A stretch of DNA of 5,845 nt from Eubacterium sp. (GTDB taxonomy: Bacteria; Bacillota; Clostridia; Lachnospirales; Lachnospiraceae). The DNA lies in assembly GCA_003486385.1 (NCBI GenBank), contig DNFT01000012.1, forward strand, positions 1 through 5,845, in the 5' to 3' direction. The notes below the pieces were generated by a model. That model did not search any database. It was not told where the DNA came from and was given only the letters and a program-made list of their open reading frames with translations. The translations under genes were made by a program, and so were the position numbers. This document shows positions 1-5,199 of the stretch, piece by piece (the first letter of the stretch is position 1; every line of letters starts with the position of its first letter).

Positions 1-120
1 ATAAATATAATACGTTATACATGCTAAGTTTATAGCAAATGTTTTGACCCCAACATCATATACATTTGATTAATAATATTATAGCCCCGATAAGTGCCGT
101 TATGCCGCCCACAACCACAG

Positions 121-210
121 TCAGTCAGCCGGATACTCCGCAAGCTTTTCCTTCATCGGGGTGAGATAAGGACGGTCGCCTTCTGACACCTTCATGTTGC
201 GGTGCAGTTT
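121..210 (-). other. Short open remnant after the ABC fragment; unrecognised
   Basis: Directly after the TAA of the ABC fragment, the same minus-strand frame stays open for 29 codons and ends in TGA at 123-121. From an internal ATG at 195 it would encode 24 residues beginning MKVSEGDRPYLTPMKEKL and ending AEYPAD. The composition is protein-like (charged, amphipathic) and the DNA is more GC-rich than its surroundings. There is no good ribosome binding site. I do not recognise a family. It may be the end of a deleted gene left by the rearrangement that damaged the ABC gene. A hydrophobic stretch (TVVVGGITALIGAIILLI) appears just beyond in another frame, near 119-66, again without a start. Positions 1-65 are AT-rich and I see nothing in them. 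Confidence 0.25.
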
Positions 211-696
211 TTATAAATCCATTTTTTCAATCCTACGAATACCAATGTGGGTAAATAAAATTCCCATACAAATAGTATAAAGGAAAAAAATCATTGTGGA
301 GAATGTGAACTGTAGGGTATTTGAGGAAACTGCAACAATATAATGTAATGGTGATAGATACTTTATCCCGTCCATATAAGACATCAAATTCATTATGATA
401 TAGAGAATCATATAGGTGCCTACACATACAAGTAATTGCGGCTCAATCAAAATACCAAATTCTCGTATTGCCAACGGTTTTTCGATGATGTTTTCCCCTT
501 TATATTGTACCTGTCCGGCACTGGGTTTAATATATCCGCAAATAATATTCAATAGTGTTGTTTTTCCAGCACCATTCTCTCCAATCAATGCAACGATTTC
601 GCCCGGACAAATATCCATGGAAAAATCATTCAAAGCGATTTTATCTCCATATCTTTTCGTTACATTTTGCAATTGTAACAAACATTCTTTACCCAT
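211..696 (-). pseudogene. Internally deleted ABC transporter: ATPase N-terminus fused to permease C-terminus
   Basis: The 161-residue frame joins halves of two proteins. Residues 1-87 are the start of an ABC ATPase of the bacitracin-resistance (BcrA) kind, with Walker A GENGAGKT at 39-46 and a typical IREFGILIEPQ segment at 77-87. At about DNA position 435 the sequence switches to membrane-protein sequence: residues 88-105 and about 125-150 are hydrophobic helices, ending in the basic tail IGIRRIEKMDL, as in ABC-2 type permeases. The Q-loop onward, signature motif, Walker B and H-loop are absent, so it cannot hydrolyse ATP like an intact transporter. The family normally has an ATPase of about 300 residues and a separate permease of about 240. 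The ATG has a good ribosome binding site (AAAGGA at 705-710, 8-nt spacing), and the gene lies 29 bp after the XRE regulator, probably as one operon. The in-frame join is most simply one large deletion removing the 3' part of the ATPase gene and the 5' part of the permease gene. Confidence 0.8.
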
Positions 697-725
697 ACCA
701 CATATCCTTTCTTAAAATATAGCTA

Positions 726-1091
726 TCAATATACAAAGCTAAAAATCAAAACAATCACAACAATCAGAAGAACAGCGGCAATGCTGCCTCCGATGATAAT
801 TCCCCGTTTAATGATTTTCTTGGCGTTTTCCACATCACTGTATATGGAATTTAGCCGTTCACTATTTAAGTTTTTTTCGCGTACTTCCTGCACATCAATG
901 TCCTTAACAAGTTCATCTAACGTCAAGCCGAAGAAATCACTCAACAATACCAGCCGTTGAAAATCGGGATAAGACTGGCAGCTTTCCCATTTTGAAACTG
1001 TTTGTCTTGACACACTCAATTCCGCTCCCAGTTCTTCTTGTGACAGCCCTTTGGATTTTCTCAAAGAAATCAGTTTTTCATTAAAATTCAT
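726..1091 (-). CDS. XRE-family transcriptional regulator with C-terminal membrane segment
   Basis: A 121-residue protein. Residues 6-60 form a Cro/C1-type helix-turn-helix: LISLRKSKGLSQEELGAEL, then SVSRQTVSKWE as the recognition helix region, then the YPDFQRLVLLSDFFGLTLDEL helices. After a charged linker (about 63-95), residues 97-120 are one strongly hydrophobic helix, so the repressor is probably tethered to the inner face of the membrane. This design is common in Firmicutes beside ABC transporter genes, where the regulator typically controls the adjacent transporter; that role is inferred here. The start is supported by AAAGGAG (1101-1107) nine bases upstream of the ATG. It is the first gene of a minus-strand unit with the damaged ABC gene and has an extended -10 promoter about 35 bp upstream of its start codon. 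With the transporter deleted, it may be an orphan regulator. Confidence 0.85.
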   Translation of the reverse strand: MNFNEKLISLRKSKGLSQEELGAELSVSRQTVSKWESCQSYPDFQRLVLLSDFFGLTLDELVKDIDVQEVREKNLNSERLNSIYSDVENAKKIIKRGIIIGGSIAAVLLIVVIVLIFSFVY

Positions 1092-1125
1092 ACTCTAAAG
1101 CTCCTTTGTTTTTTATCGTGTCTTG

Positions 1126-1134
1126 ATTATAGCA
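1126..1134 (-). promoter_or_regulatory. Extended -10 promoter for the XRE regulator operon
   Basis: The minus strand reads TGC followed by TATAAT (hexamer at 1131-1126). No good -35 lies at 17 bp; an ATGACA at 1151-1146 is only 14 bp away, so the TGn extension probably carries recognition. The predicted leader is under 30 bases, ending at the AAAGGAG site. Further upstream a TTGACA (1180-1175) with TAGAAT (1155-1150) has a 19-bp gap and is a weaker alternative. Between those boxes lies an imperfect CCAA/TTGG inverted motif (about 1157-1170) that could be an operator for autoregulation; this is speculative. Confidence 0.55.
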
Positions 1135-1313
1135 AAATCATAGCCTGTCATTCTACCAATAATGGTTGGAAATCTGTCAACCACAAATAACATTCGCTCA
1201 AAAACTACACTAATGCAACAAAATTTCAGAATAGAGGGCTGCTGTCTGTAAATATGTGTGTTACTTTATAGCACATGAGCATTATTATATGGGCTATCAA
1301 AATGCAATCCTGA

Positions 1314-1342
1314 TTGTGCAGTACATATTTATGTGTTATGAT
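1314..1342 (+). promoter_or_regulatory. Promoter of the DUF3791/DUF3990 operon
   Basis: TTGTGC (1314-1319, 4/6 to the -35 consensus), a 17-bp spacer, then TATGAT (1337-1342, 5/6 to the -10) preceded by TGT, an extended -10. It lies 45 bp upstream of the first start codon, which is served by AAAGGGGG at 1372-1379. It is divergent from the XRE regulator promoter about 200 bp away. The bases between the two promoters (about 1181-1313) contain no gene that I can support. Confidence 0.6.
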
Positions 1343-1387
1343 AGTAAAAGTAACATTGGTTAAAATAAAGTAAAGGGGGAATTGCGT

Positions 1388-1627
1388 ATGATGCCGGATG
1401 AAAAAATCAAAAATTCAGGTGAGCTGGAATTTGCTGTATTTTGCATTGAAAATGTTGCGGCAAAGCTGGGGGTGGATGCAGAGTGTGTTTATCAGGCGTT
1501 TGCTGAAAAAAGCGACATTTTAAATGGTTACATTGTGCCGGAGTATGAAGTGCTGCATACACAAAGCCGGGAATACATCGTAGACGACCTCCTTGACGTG
1601 ATGCGGGAAAGGGGTGTGGAGGTATGA
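1388..1627 (+). CDS. DUF3791-like small protein, candidate antitoxin or accessory
   Basis: A 79-residue acidic protein. I chose ATG 1388 because AAAGGGGG lies 8-9 bases upstream; a TTG at 1382 would sit on top of that site, and ATG 1391 is also possible. Residues 13-40 form a helix-rich start (LEFAVFCIENVAAKLGVDAECVYQAF). Residues 53-68 carry the family hallmark, a histidine and a serine followed by YIVDDL (VLHTQSREYIVDDL). No signal peptide or membrane segment is visible. Its TGA overlaps the ATG of the DUF3990 gene (ATGA), implying translational coupling. The same hallmark pattern recurs in the third gene, so two related small proteins bracket the DUF3990 protein. From general knowledge, DUF3791 and DUF3990 genes are frequent neighbours in Firmicutes. 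An antitoxin or partner role is my inference from the gene layout; no biochemical function is shown. Confidence 0.75.
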   Translation: MMPDEKIKNSGELEFAVFCIENVAAKLGVDAECVYQAFAEKSDILNGYIVPEYEVLHTQSREYIVDDLLDVMRERGVEV

Positions 1628-2094
1628 TTCTTTATCATGGCTCATTTTTGGAGATTGCAAAGCCGGATTTGGTTCATTCACGCCCTAATGTAGACTTTGG
1701 ACGTGGTTTTTATGTCACGCCTCTGTGTGAGCAGGCTGCAAAGTGGTGTGGTAAGTTTAAGCGCAGAGGAAAAGACGGAATAATTTCCAAATATATGTAT
1801 GATGAGAGCAGGGAAACTGAGTTGAAAACTCTCAAATTTGACTCATATTCCGAGGAATGGCTGGATTTTATTTTGGACTGTCGCACTGGGAAGGATTCGA
1901 CTGATTATGACCTCGTTGTGGGTGGTGTTGCCAATGATAAAGTATTTAATACCGTGGAATTGTTTTTTGACGGATTGATTGACAAGACAGAAGCCATTAA
2001 CCGTCTGCGTTATGAAAAGCCGAACCTACAAATTCGTTTCCGTACAGAGAAGGCATTGTCGTTATTACATTTTGAAGGGAGTGAGGCGCTATGA
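1624..2094 (+). CDS. DUF3990 family protein, candidate ADP-ribosyltransferase-fold toxin
   Basis: A 156-residue soluble protein with features of the DUF3990 family: start ILYHGS (2-7), the block DFGRGFYVT (24-32) followed by EQAAKWC, a central DYDLVVGGVANDKVFNTV stretch (94-111), and a C-terminal NLQIRFRTEKALSLL (134-148). To my knowledge this family has been related to the ADP-ribosyltransferase superfamily. On that model His5, Tyr30 and Gln136 would be the NAD-site triad; the assignment is inferred by position, and the third residue would be Gln rather than the usual Glu. The length is normal for the family and the frame is intact. It is translated from ATG 1624, overlapping the upstream stop; AAAGGGG at 1608-1614 gives a 9-base spacing. 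Its own TGA overlaps the next ATG. The target, if it is a toxin, cannot be read from the sequence. Confidence 0.8.
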   Translation: MILYHGSFLEIAKPDLVHSRPNVDFGRGFYVTPLCEQAAKWCGKFKRRGKDGIISKYMYDESRETELKTLKFDSYSEEWLDFILDCRTGKDSTDYDLVVGGVANDKVFNTVELFFDGLIDKTEAINRLRYEKPNLQIRFRTEKALSLLHFEGSEAL

Positions 2095-2369
2095 TGGCAA
2101 ATCCGATTTTGCTTCAGAAAAAATACAGCCGTGTCATTGAGTGCTTTGCAAAGCGGCAGGGAATTTCGTTGGATGAAGCATTGGGATTCTTTTATCACTC
2201 CGAGGTGTATAAGCTGGTTTGTGACGGTGTATCCGATATGCACTGCATGAGTGACGTATATCTGGCGGATGAATTGGAACAGGAATATGCCGAAAAAGCA
2301 GATTCCAATTTGCAACCCTCAAACAACTCAGATAGTGAAAGCATTGTGGTTGACGGCGTTTCACGGTAA
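2091..2369 (+). CDS. Second DUF3791-like small protein
   Basis: A 92-residue protein starting at ATG 2091 in an ATGA overlap with the DUF3990 gene; AAGGGAG (2075-2081) gives a 9-base spacing. Residues 5-35 are helical and mildly basic (ILLQKKYSRVIECFAKRQGISLDEALGFF). Residues 45-62 (DGVSDMHCMSDVYLADEL) align by eye with the first gene of the operon, sharing H, S, Y and the acidic D-x-L end. It is therefore either a second DUF3791 member or a close relative; overall identity is low. The last 25 residues are Ser/Asn-rich, probably disordered, and their codons also contain the -35 box of the aspS promoter. No terminator separates it from aspS, so operon transcripts may read into aspS. An antitoxin or complex-partner role with DUF3990 is inferred from the coupling. 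Confidence 0.72.
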   Translation: MMANPILLQKKYSRVIECFAKRQGISLDEALGFFYHSEVYKLVCDGVSDMHCMSDVYLADELEQEYAEKADSNLQPSNNSDSESIVVDGVSR

Positions 2370-2378
2370 TGCTATAAT
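2350..2378 (+). promoter_or_regulatory. Strong sigma-A promoter of aspS
   Basis: TTGACG (2350-2355), exactly 17 bp, TATAAT (2373-2378), with TGC directly before the -10. The -35 lies within the last codons of the upstream DUF3791-like gene, whose stop codon is at 2367-2369. The leader of about 100 bases (to 2484) has only short hairpins (for example ATGG/CCAT near 2442-2455). It lacks the TGG-ACC-type sequence and the length of a T-box, so I see no tRNA-sensing riboswitch. Confidence 0.75.
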
Positions 2379-2484
2379 AGCGAAAGATACCAGACAAAAT
2401 CATGCATCGCGAAAACACCTGCGGACAAGGCTTTTGCGTGTGAAATGGTTTTGCCATGAAAATTATAGCAAAGAGGAAAAAAAC

Positions 2485-4266
2485 ATGCAGGGACGTACAC
2501 ATAATTGTGGTCAGTTAAGACTAGAGAATGTCGGAGAAGAGGTTAAGCTTGTCGGCTGGTACGAGAATCTCCGTCAGGTGAGCAAGAATCTTGGCTTCCT
2601 GATTTTGAGAGACTTCTATGGCACGACACAGATTGTCGCTGAGACAGAAGAACAGATGGAGCAGTTGGCAGGAATTAACTACGAGTCGACTATAGAGATA
2701 GTAGGAACGGTGAGAGAGAGAAGCTCCAAGAACAGCAAGATTCCTACGGGAGATATCGAGGTTGTTCCTTCTAAGATTACGGTTCTTGGAAAGTGTCAGT
2801 ACAACGAGCTTCCGTTCCAGATCAATCATTCGAAGGATGCGGATGAGAACGTAAGACTTAAGTACAGATACCTTGACCTTCGTAATCCGGATGTCAAGTC
2901 AAGAATTATATTGAGAAGCAGGATTGTTGCAGACCTTCGTGCTGCCATGATAGGACATGATTTCATGGAGATTACAACACCTATACTGACATGTTCATCA
3001 CCTGAGGGCGCAAGAGACTACCTTGTACCGGCAAGAAATCATCCGGGCAAGTTCTACGCACTTCCACAGGCACCGCAGCAGTTCAAGCAGCTTCTTATGG
3101 CATCGGGCTTTGACAGATATTTCCAGATAGCGCCTTGCTTCAGAGATGAGGACGCCAGAGCTGACCGTTCACCGGGAGAGTTCTACCAGCTCGATATGGA
3201 GATGGCATTCGCAAATCAGGAGGATGTATTTGAGATTCTTGAGGACGTTCTTCCTCCTATCTTCGCAAGATACGGAATCTACAATGAGGCTTCCAAGCCA
3301 CCGTTCAAGAGAATACCTTACCTTGAGGCTATGGACAAGTACGGCTCGGATAAGCCGGATCTTCGTATCAGCCTTATTGTGCAGGACGCTACAGACGTTC
3401 TTGCAGACTGTGGCTTCGGTCCATTTGCGGGAAATAAGGTTAAGGCTGTGGTTGCAGAGAACTTCACAGGTACAAGAAAGCAGATTGATAAGCTCTGCGC
3501 TGATGTTGAGGTCGTGAGCGGACAGAAGGCTTACTATTTCAGGCTTGATGAGAACGGTGATCTTGTCGGTGGTATCGCTAAGTTCGTACAGGAGCATAAG
3601 GAGGCTGTTGTAAAGGCACTCGGTCTTAAGAACGGTGACTTCGTTGCACTTGCAGCGGGTGATTTAAAGACGGCACAGAAGACAGCAGGAGTTATCAGAA
3701 AGACTATCGGCAACAGCTTTGACGGATACATGAAGAAGGAGTGCTATGAGTTCTGCTGGATAGTTGACTTCCCTATGTATGAGATTGGTGAGGAGTCGGG
3801 CGAGCTTGAGTTCTGCCACAATCCATTCTCAATGCCACAGGGCGGAGCGGAGGCTCTTGACACAATGAATCCGCTTGACATTCTTGCATACCAGTATGAC
3901 CTCGTATGTAATGGTGTTGAGCTGTCATCGGGTGCAGTCCGTAACCACGACCCTGAGATTATGATTAAGGCATTCAAGCTTGTAGGTCTCGGCGAGGATG
4001 ATGTTAAAGCTAAGTTCCCTGCCATGTACAATGCATTCTGCTATGGCGCACCGCCACATGCAGGTATCGCGCCGGGCGTTGACCGTATGGTAATGCTCAT
4101 CGCAGGCGAGGAGAGCATCCGCGAGATTATTCCGTTCCCGATGAACAAGAACGCACAGGATGTCATGATGGGCGCACCTGCAACAGTTACAGAAAAGCAG
4201 CTCCGCGAGGTTCATATACAGATAGTTGAGGATAAGGCTGAGGAGAAGAAGGACGACGCACAGTAG
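2485..4266 (+). CDS. aspS: Aspartate--tRNA ligase, bacterial type
   Basis: 593 residues, the usual length for bacterial AspRS; attaches aspartate to tRNA-Asp in the cytoplasm. The reading frame is open further upstream, but ATG 2485 is preceded by AAAGAGG (2470-2476) at 8 bases and starts with the family-typical RTHNCGQL. Domains: N-terminal OB-fold anticodon-binding domain (about 1-110); class II catalytic core with motif 1 near 159-168, QAPQQFKQLLM at 195-205, and motif 2 FRDEDARADRSPGEFYQLD at 219-237 (catalytic Arg220); the GAD insertion (about 290-425); ELSSGAVRNH at 479-488; and motif 3 GVDR at 531-534 followed by IPFPMNKNAQDVMMGAP. Residues 582-593 are a charged tail. The motif 2, ELSSG-RNH and FPMN-AQD wordings recall the AspRS subtype I associate with Alphaproteobacteria. 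Leu36 in the anticodon domain (KNLGF) matches tRNA-Asp-discriminating enzymes rather than the His of non-discriminating ones; this is inferred. The gene has its own promoter and terminator. Confidence 0.97.
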   Translation: MQGRTHNCGQLRLENVGEEVKLVGWYENLRQVSKNLGFLILRDFYGTTQIVAETEEQMEQLAGINYESTIEIVGTVRERSSKNSKIPTGDIEVVPSKITVLGKCQYNELPFQINHSKDADENVRLKYRYLDLRNPDVKSRIILRSRIVADLRAAMIGHDFMEITTPILTCSSPEGARDYLVPARNHPGKFYALPQAPQQFKQLLMASGFDRYFQIAPCFRDEDARADRSPGEFYQLDMEMAFANQEDVFEILEDVLPPIFARYGIYNEASKPPFKRIPYLEAMDKYGSDKPDLRISLIVQDATDVLADCGFGPFAGNKVKAVVAENFTGTRKQIDKLCADVEVVSGQKAYYFRLDENGDLVGGIAKFVQEHKEAVVKALGLKNGDFVALAAGDLKTAQKTAGVIRKTIGNSFDGYMKKECYEFCWIVDFPMYEIGEESGELEFCHNPFSMPQGGAEALDTMNPLDILAYQYDLVCNGVELSSGAVRNHDPEIMIKAFKLVGLGEDDVKAKFPAMYNAFCYGAPPHAGIAPGVDRMVMLIAGEESIREIIPFPMNKNAQDVMMGAPATVTEKQLREVHIQIVEDKAEEKKDDAQ

Positions 4267-4300
4267 TGTGACGATTGCGAATATAGAATAAGTAAAAAAT

Positions 4301-4353
4301 AAAAGACAGTTCCCTTTCAGACAATAGAATGTCAGAAGAGGGGCTGTCTTTTT
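4301..4353. terminator. Bidirectional intrinsic terminator after aspS
   Basis: AAAAGACAG (4301-4309) pairs with CTGTCTTTT (4344-4352). The hairpin continues inward through TTCC/GGGG and TTTC/GAAG to GAC/GTC around an AATAGAAT loop, with two mismatches. On the plus strand it ends in a T-run (4349-4353) and closes aspS, 35 bp after its stop. On the minus strand the same stem is followed by TTTTATTTTTTAC, so it should also stop leftward transcripts coming from the invertible segment. Confidence 0.85.
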
Positions 4354-4397
4354 CTTGTGTTTATGTTAAATTAATAAATGTGCTGAAAAACAGAAAA

Positions 4398-4429
4398 ATG
4401 CAACATTTTGTATAAAATGTTGCATTTTC
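4398..4429 (+). repeat. Left 32-bp inverted repeat (IRL), candidate recombinase crossover site
   Basis: A perfect 32-bp inverted match to 5168-5199. Its first 28 bp are two perfect 12-bp arms, ATGCAACATTTT (4398-4409) and the reverse complement (4414-4425), around the asymmetric centre GTAT. The local palindrome extends to 15-bp arms (4395-4428). Paired binding arms around a short asymmetric core are what a tyrosine recombinase site needs for directional strand exchange. Read leftward, the hairpin is followed by TTTTTCTGTTTTTC (the A-runs at 4384-4398 on the plus strand), so it may also act as a terminator in that direction. Confidence 0.9.
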
Positions 4430-4518
4430 CATTTACACTCTATATTTCGGATGTTATCCGCAAATCTTAACCCCTGTTTTCAAAAAAATATAACTTTTTT
4501 ATCTTAAGTAAATTCCTA

Positions 4519-4547
4519 ATTATAGCAAAGCTGCCGACTGGTGCTAA
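4519..4547 (-). promoter_or_regulatory. Invertible promoter, now facing away from csrA-flagellin
   Basis: On the minus strand: TTAGCA (4547-4542, overlapping the recombinase stop codon), a 17-bp spacer, then TATAAT (4524-4519) with TGC just before it. The -10 is perfect, the extension is present and the spacing ideal. In this orientation it has no gene to drive: it runs into the IRL hairpin with its T-tract, then the bidirectional aspS terminator. After inversion it would fire into csrA and flagellin, with a leader of roughly 145 bases that crosses the repeat. Confidence 0.65.
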
Positions 4548-5122
4548 AAATCCATTTTTTCAAACAATGAATCGCGGTCATCCTGTTCAATCCCAAGATA
4601 GCGCTTGGTTATCACAAATGATGAATGGTTGTATACATCCATCAGCAGTACAGGTGACGTGCCTTTTTTCCATGCATGATATCCGAATGTTTTTCTGAGC
4701 GAGTGACAGCTTATATGTGTTTCGTCAAGTGTAGCGGCAGCCGCTTTTTTTACAATACGGTATGCCTGGGTGCGGCACAGTGGTCTGGTTGAATCCGTTG
4801 TTTTGGAAAATATGTACTCGCCCTGCTTAGGCTTTCTTTGCATGCGATATTCATCCAGAGCATCTAAAATCTTGGGGCTCAGTGCTATCATGCTGGCTTT
4901 TCCAGTCTTTTTCTCATATACAAGCAGGTGAGGAACATACCGGTTGTTGTCAAACTGATAGACATCCTCCCACCGGAGGCTGAGAATATCGCTGATGCGC
5001 AGTGCAGTATGCAGACCAAATACAATCAATGCATGGTTTCGCAGGTTCGGTTTCTTGCTGTTGTAATAGTCAACGAAGCTTTTGACATCCTGACTATCTC
5101 TGATAGGTTGTGTTGTGCTCAT
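4544..5122 (-). CDS. Short tyrosine recombinase, FimB/FimE-type DNA invertase
   Basis: 192 residues from ATG 5122. A TTG at 5140 would extend the frame, but its codons contain the ribosome binding site GGAAAGGAAG, 6 bases before the ATG. The catalytic set of tyrosine recombinases is complete: Arg42 in TALRISDILSLRW, Lys72 in the KKTGK hairpin, His140 and Arg143 in HSLRKTFG, His166 in YNHSSF, and the nucleophile Tyr175 in TKRYLG. The protein is little more than a catalytic domain; only about 25 residues precede it, so the usual N-terminal arm-binding and full core-binding domains are missing. That size matches FimB/FimE-like inversion enzymes (about 200 residues) rather than phage integrases (350-400). 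The gene lies wholly between the two 32-bp inverted repeats, its presumed substrate sites, and would turn with them. No clear promoter is seen for it; the weak -10 candidate ATTAAA at 5140-5145 lacks a -35. Confidence 0.9.
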   Translation of the reverse strand: MSTTQPIRDSQDVKSFVDYYNSKKPNLRNHALIVFGLHTALRISDILSLRWEDVYQFDNNRYVPHLLVYEKKTGKASMIALSPKILDALDEYRMQRKPKQGEYIFSKTTDSTRPLCRTQAYRIVKKAAAATLDETHISCHSLRKTFGYHAWKKGTSPVLLMDVYNHSSFVITKRYLGIEQDDRDSLFEKMDF

Positions 5123-5151
5123 AGCTATCTTCCTTTCCAATTAAACATACG

Positions 5152-5161
5152 ACATGGAGGT
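5152..5161 (+). promoter_or_regulatory. CsrA-type motif ACATGGAGGT inside the invertible segment
   Basis: ACATGGAGGT is part of a 14-bp word, ACGACATGGAGGTA (5149-5162), repeated exactly over the flagellin ribosome binding site (5599-5612). It sits 6 bp inside the right repeat and is followed only by a nine-codon frame made from the repeat itself. It resembles a flagellin leader fragment rather than a working start site. In the present orientation any transcript entering csrA from the left would carry it as an extra CsrA site; after inversion it would be moved away. Confidence 0.4.
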
Positions 5162-5167
5162 AGTTCA

Positions 5168-5199
5168 GAAAATGCAACATTTTATACAAAATGTTGCAT
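5168..5199 (-). repeat. Right 32-bp inverted repeat (IRR), candidate recombinase crossover site
   Basis: The exact reverse complement of 4398-4429, with arms at 5172-5183 and 5188-5199 around ATAC (5184-5187). Unlike IRL, the hairpin is followed rightward by AATTACAGCC, without a T-run, so it should not terminate transcription into csrA. It lies 30 bp upstream of the csrA start codon, so any promoter brought in by inversion would be separated from csrA only by this palindrome and the ribosome binding site. Confidence 0.9.

Larger units (their letters stand above)
4398..5199. mobile_element. Predicted invertible DNA segment carrying its own recombinase
   Basis: Two perfect 32-bp inverted repeats enclose 738 bp holding a FimB/FimE-size tyrosine recombinase gene and a promoter near the left end. 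The crossover centres (GTAT left, ATAC right) are reverse complements, so recombination between them would invert rather than delete the segment. The right repeat ends 30 bp before the csrA-like gene, which precedes flagellin. Nothing resembling a transposase, or a target duplication outside the repeats, is visible; outside bases are CAGAAA on the left and AATTAC on the right. I infer a phase-variation switch. A small integrated element is the main alternative. Inversion itself is not shown by one sequence. Confidence 0.75.

Noticed and set aside
2251..2484. 78-residue N-terminal extension of the aspS reading frame
   Set aside because: The extension overlaps the DUF3791-like gene and the aspS promoter, while ATG 2485 has a ribosome site at proper spacing and the family-typical start.
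2379..2484. T-box riboswitch in the aspS leader
   Set aside because: About 100 bases is too short and no T-box sequence, specifier stem or terminator is visible.
3146..3597. Long open frames overlapping aspS on both strands
   Set aside because: They are shadows of the strongly supported aspS coding frame, with no ribosome sites or recognisable domains.
4430..4470. Sigma-D-like box (GCGGATAA) on the minus strand that would face flagellin after inversion
   Set aside because: No TAAA at the required distance, and the bases are part of a small CGGAT/ATCCG palindrome.
5082..5109. TTGACA-16-TAGGTT facing csrA, inside the recombinase gene on the plus strand
   Set aside because: The -35 is perfect but the -10 matches only 3 of 6, and it lies antisense in coding sequence. 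It could give low OFF-state transcription of csrA, but I do not call it.
5123..5140. TTG start for the recombinase, six residues earlier
   Set aside because: The extra codons contain the ribosome binding site of ATG 5122.
4398..5199. Insertion sequence with terminal inverted repeats
   Set aside because: The enzyme is a tyrosine recombinase, not a DDE transposase, the repeats are palindromic core-type sites, and no target duplication flanks them.
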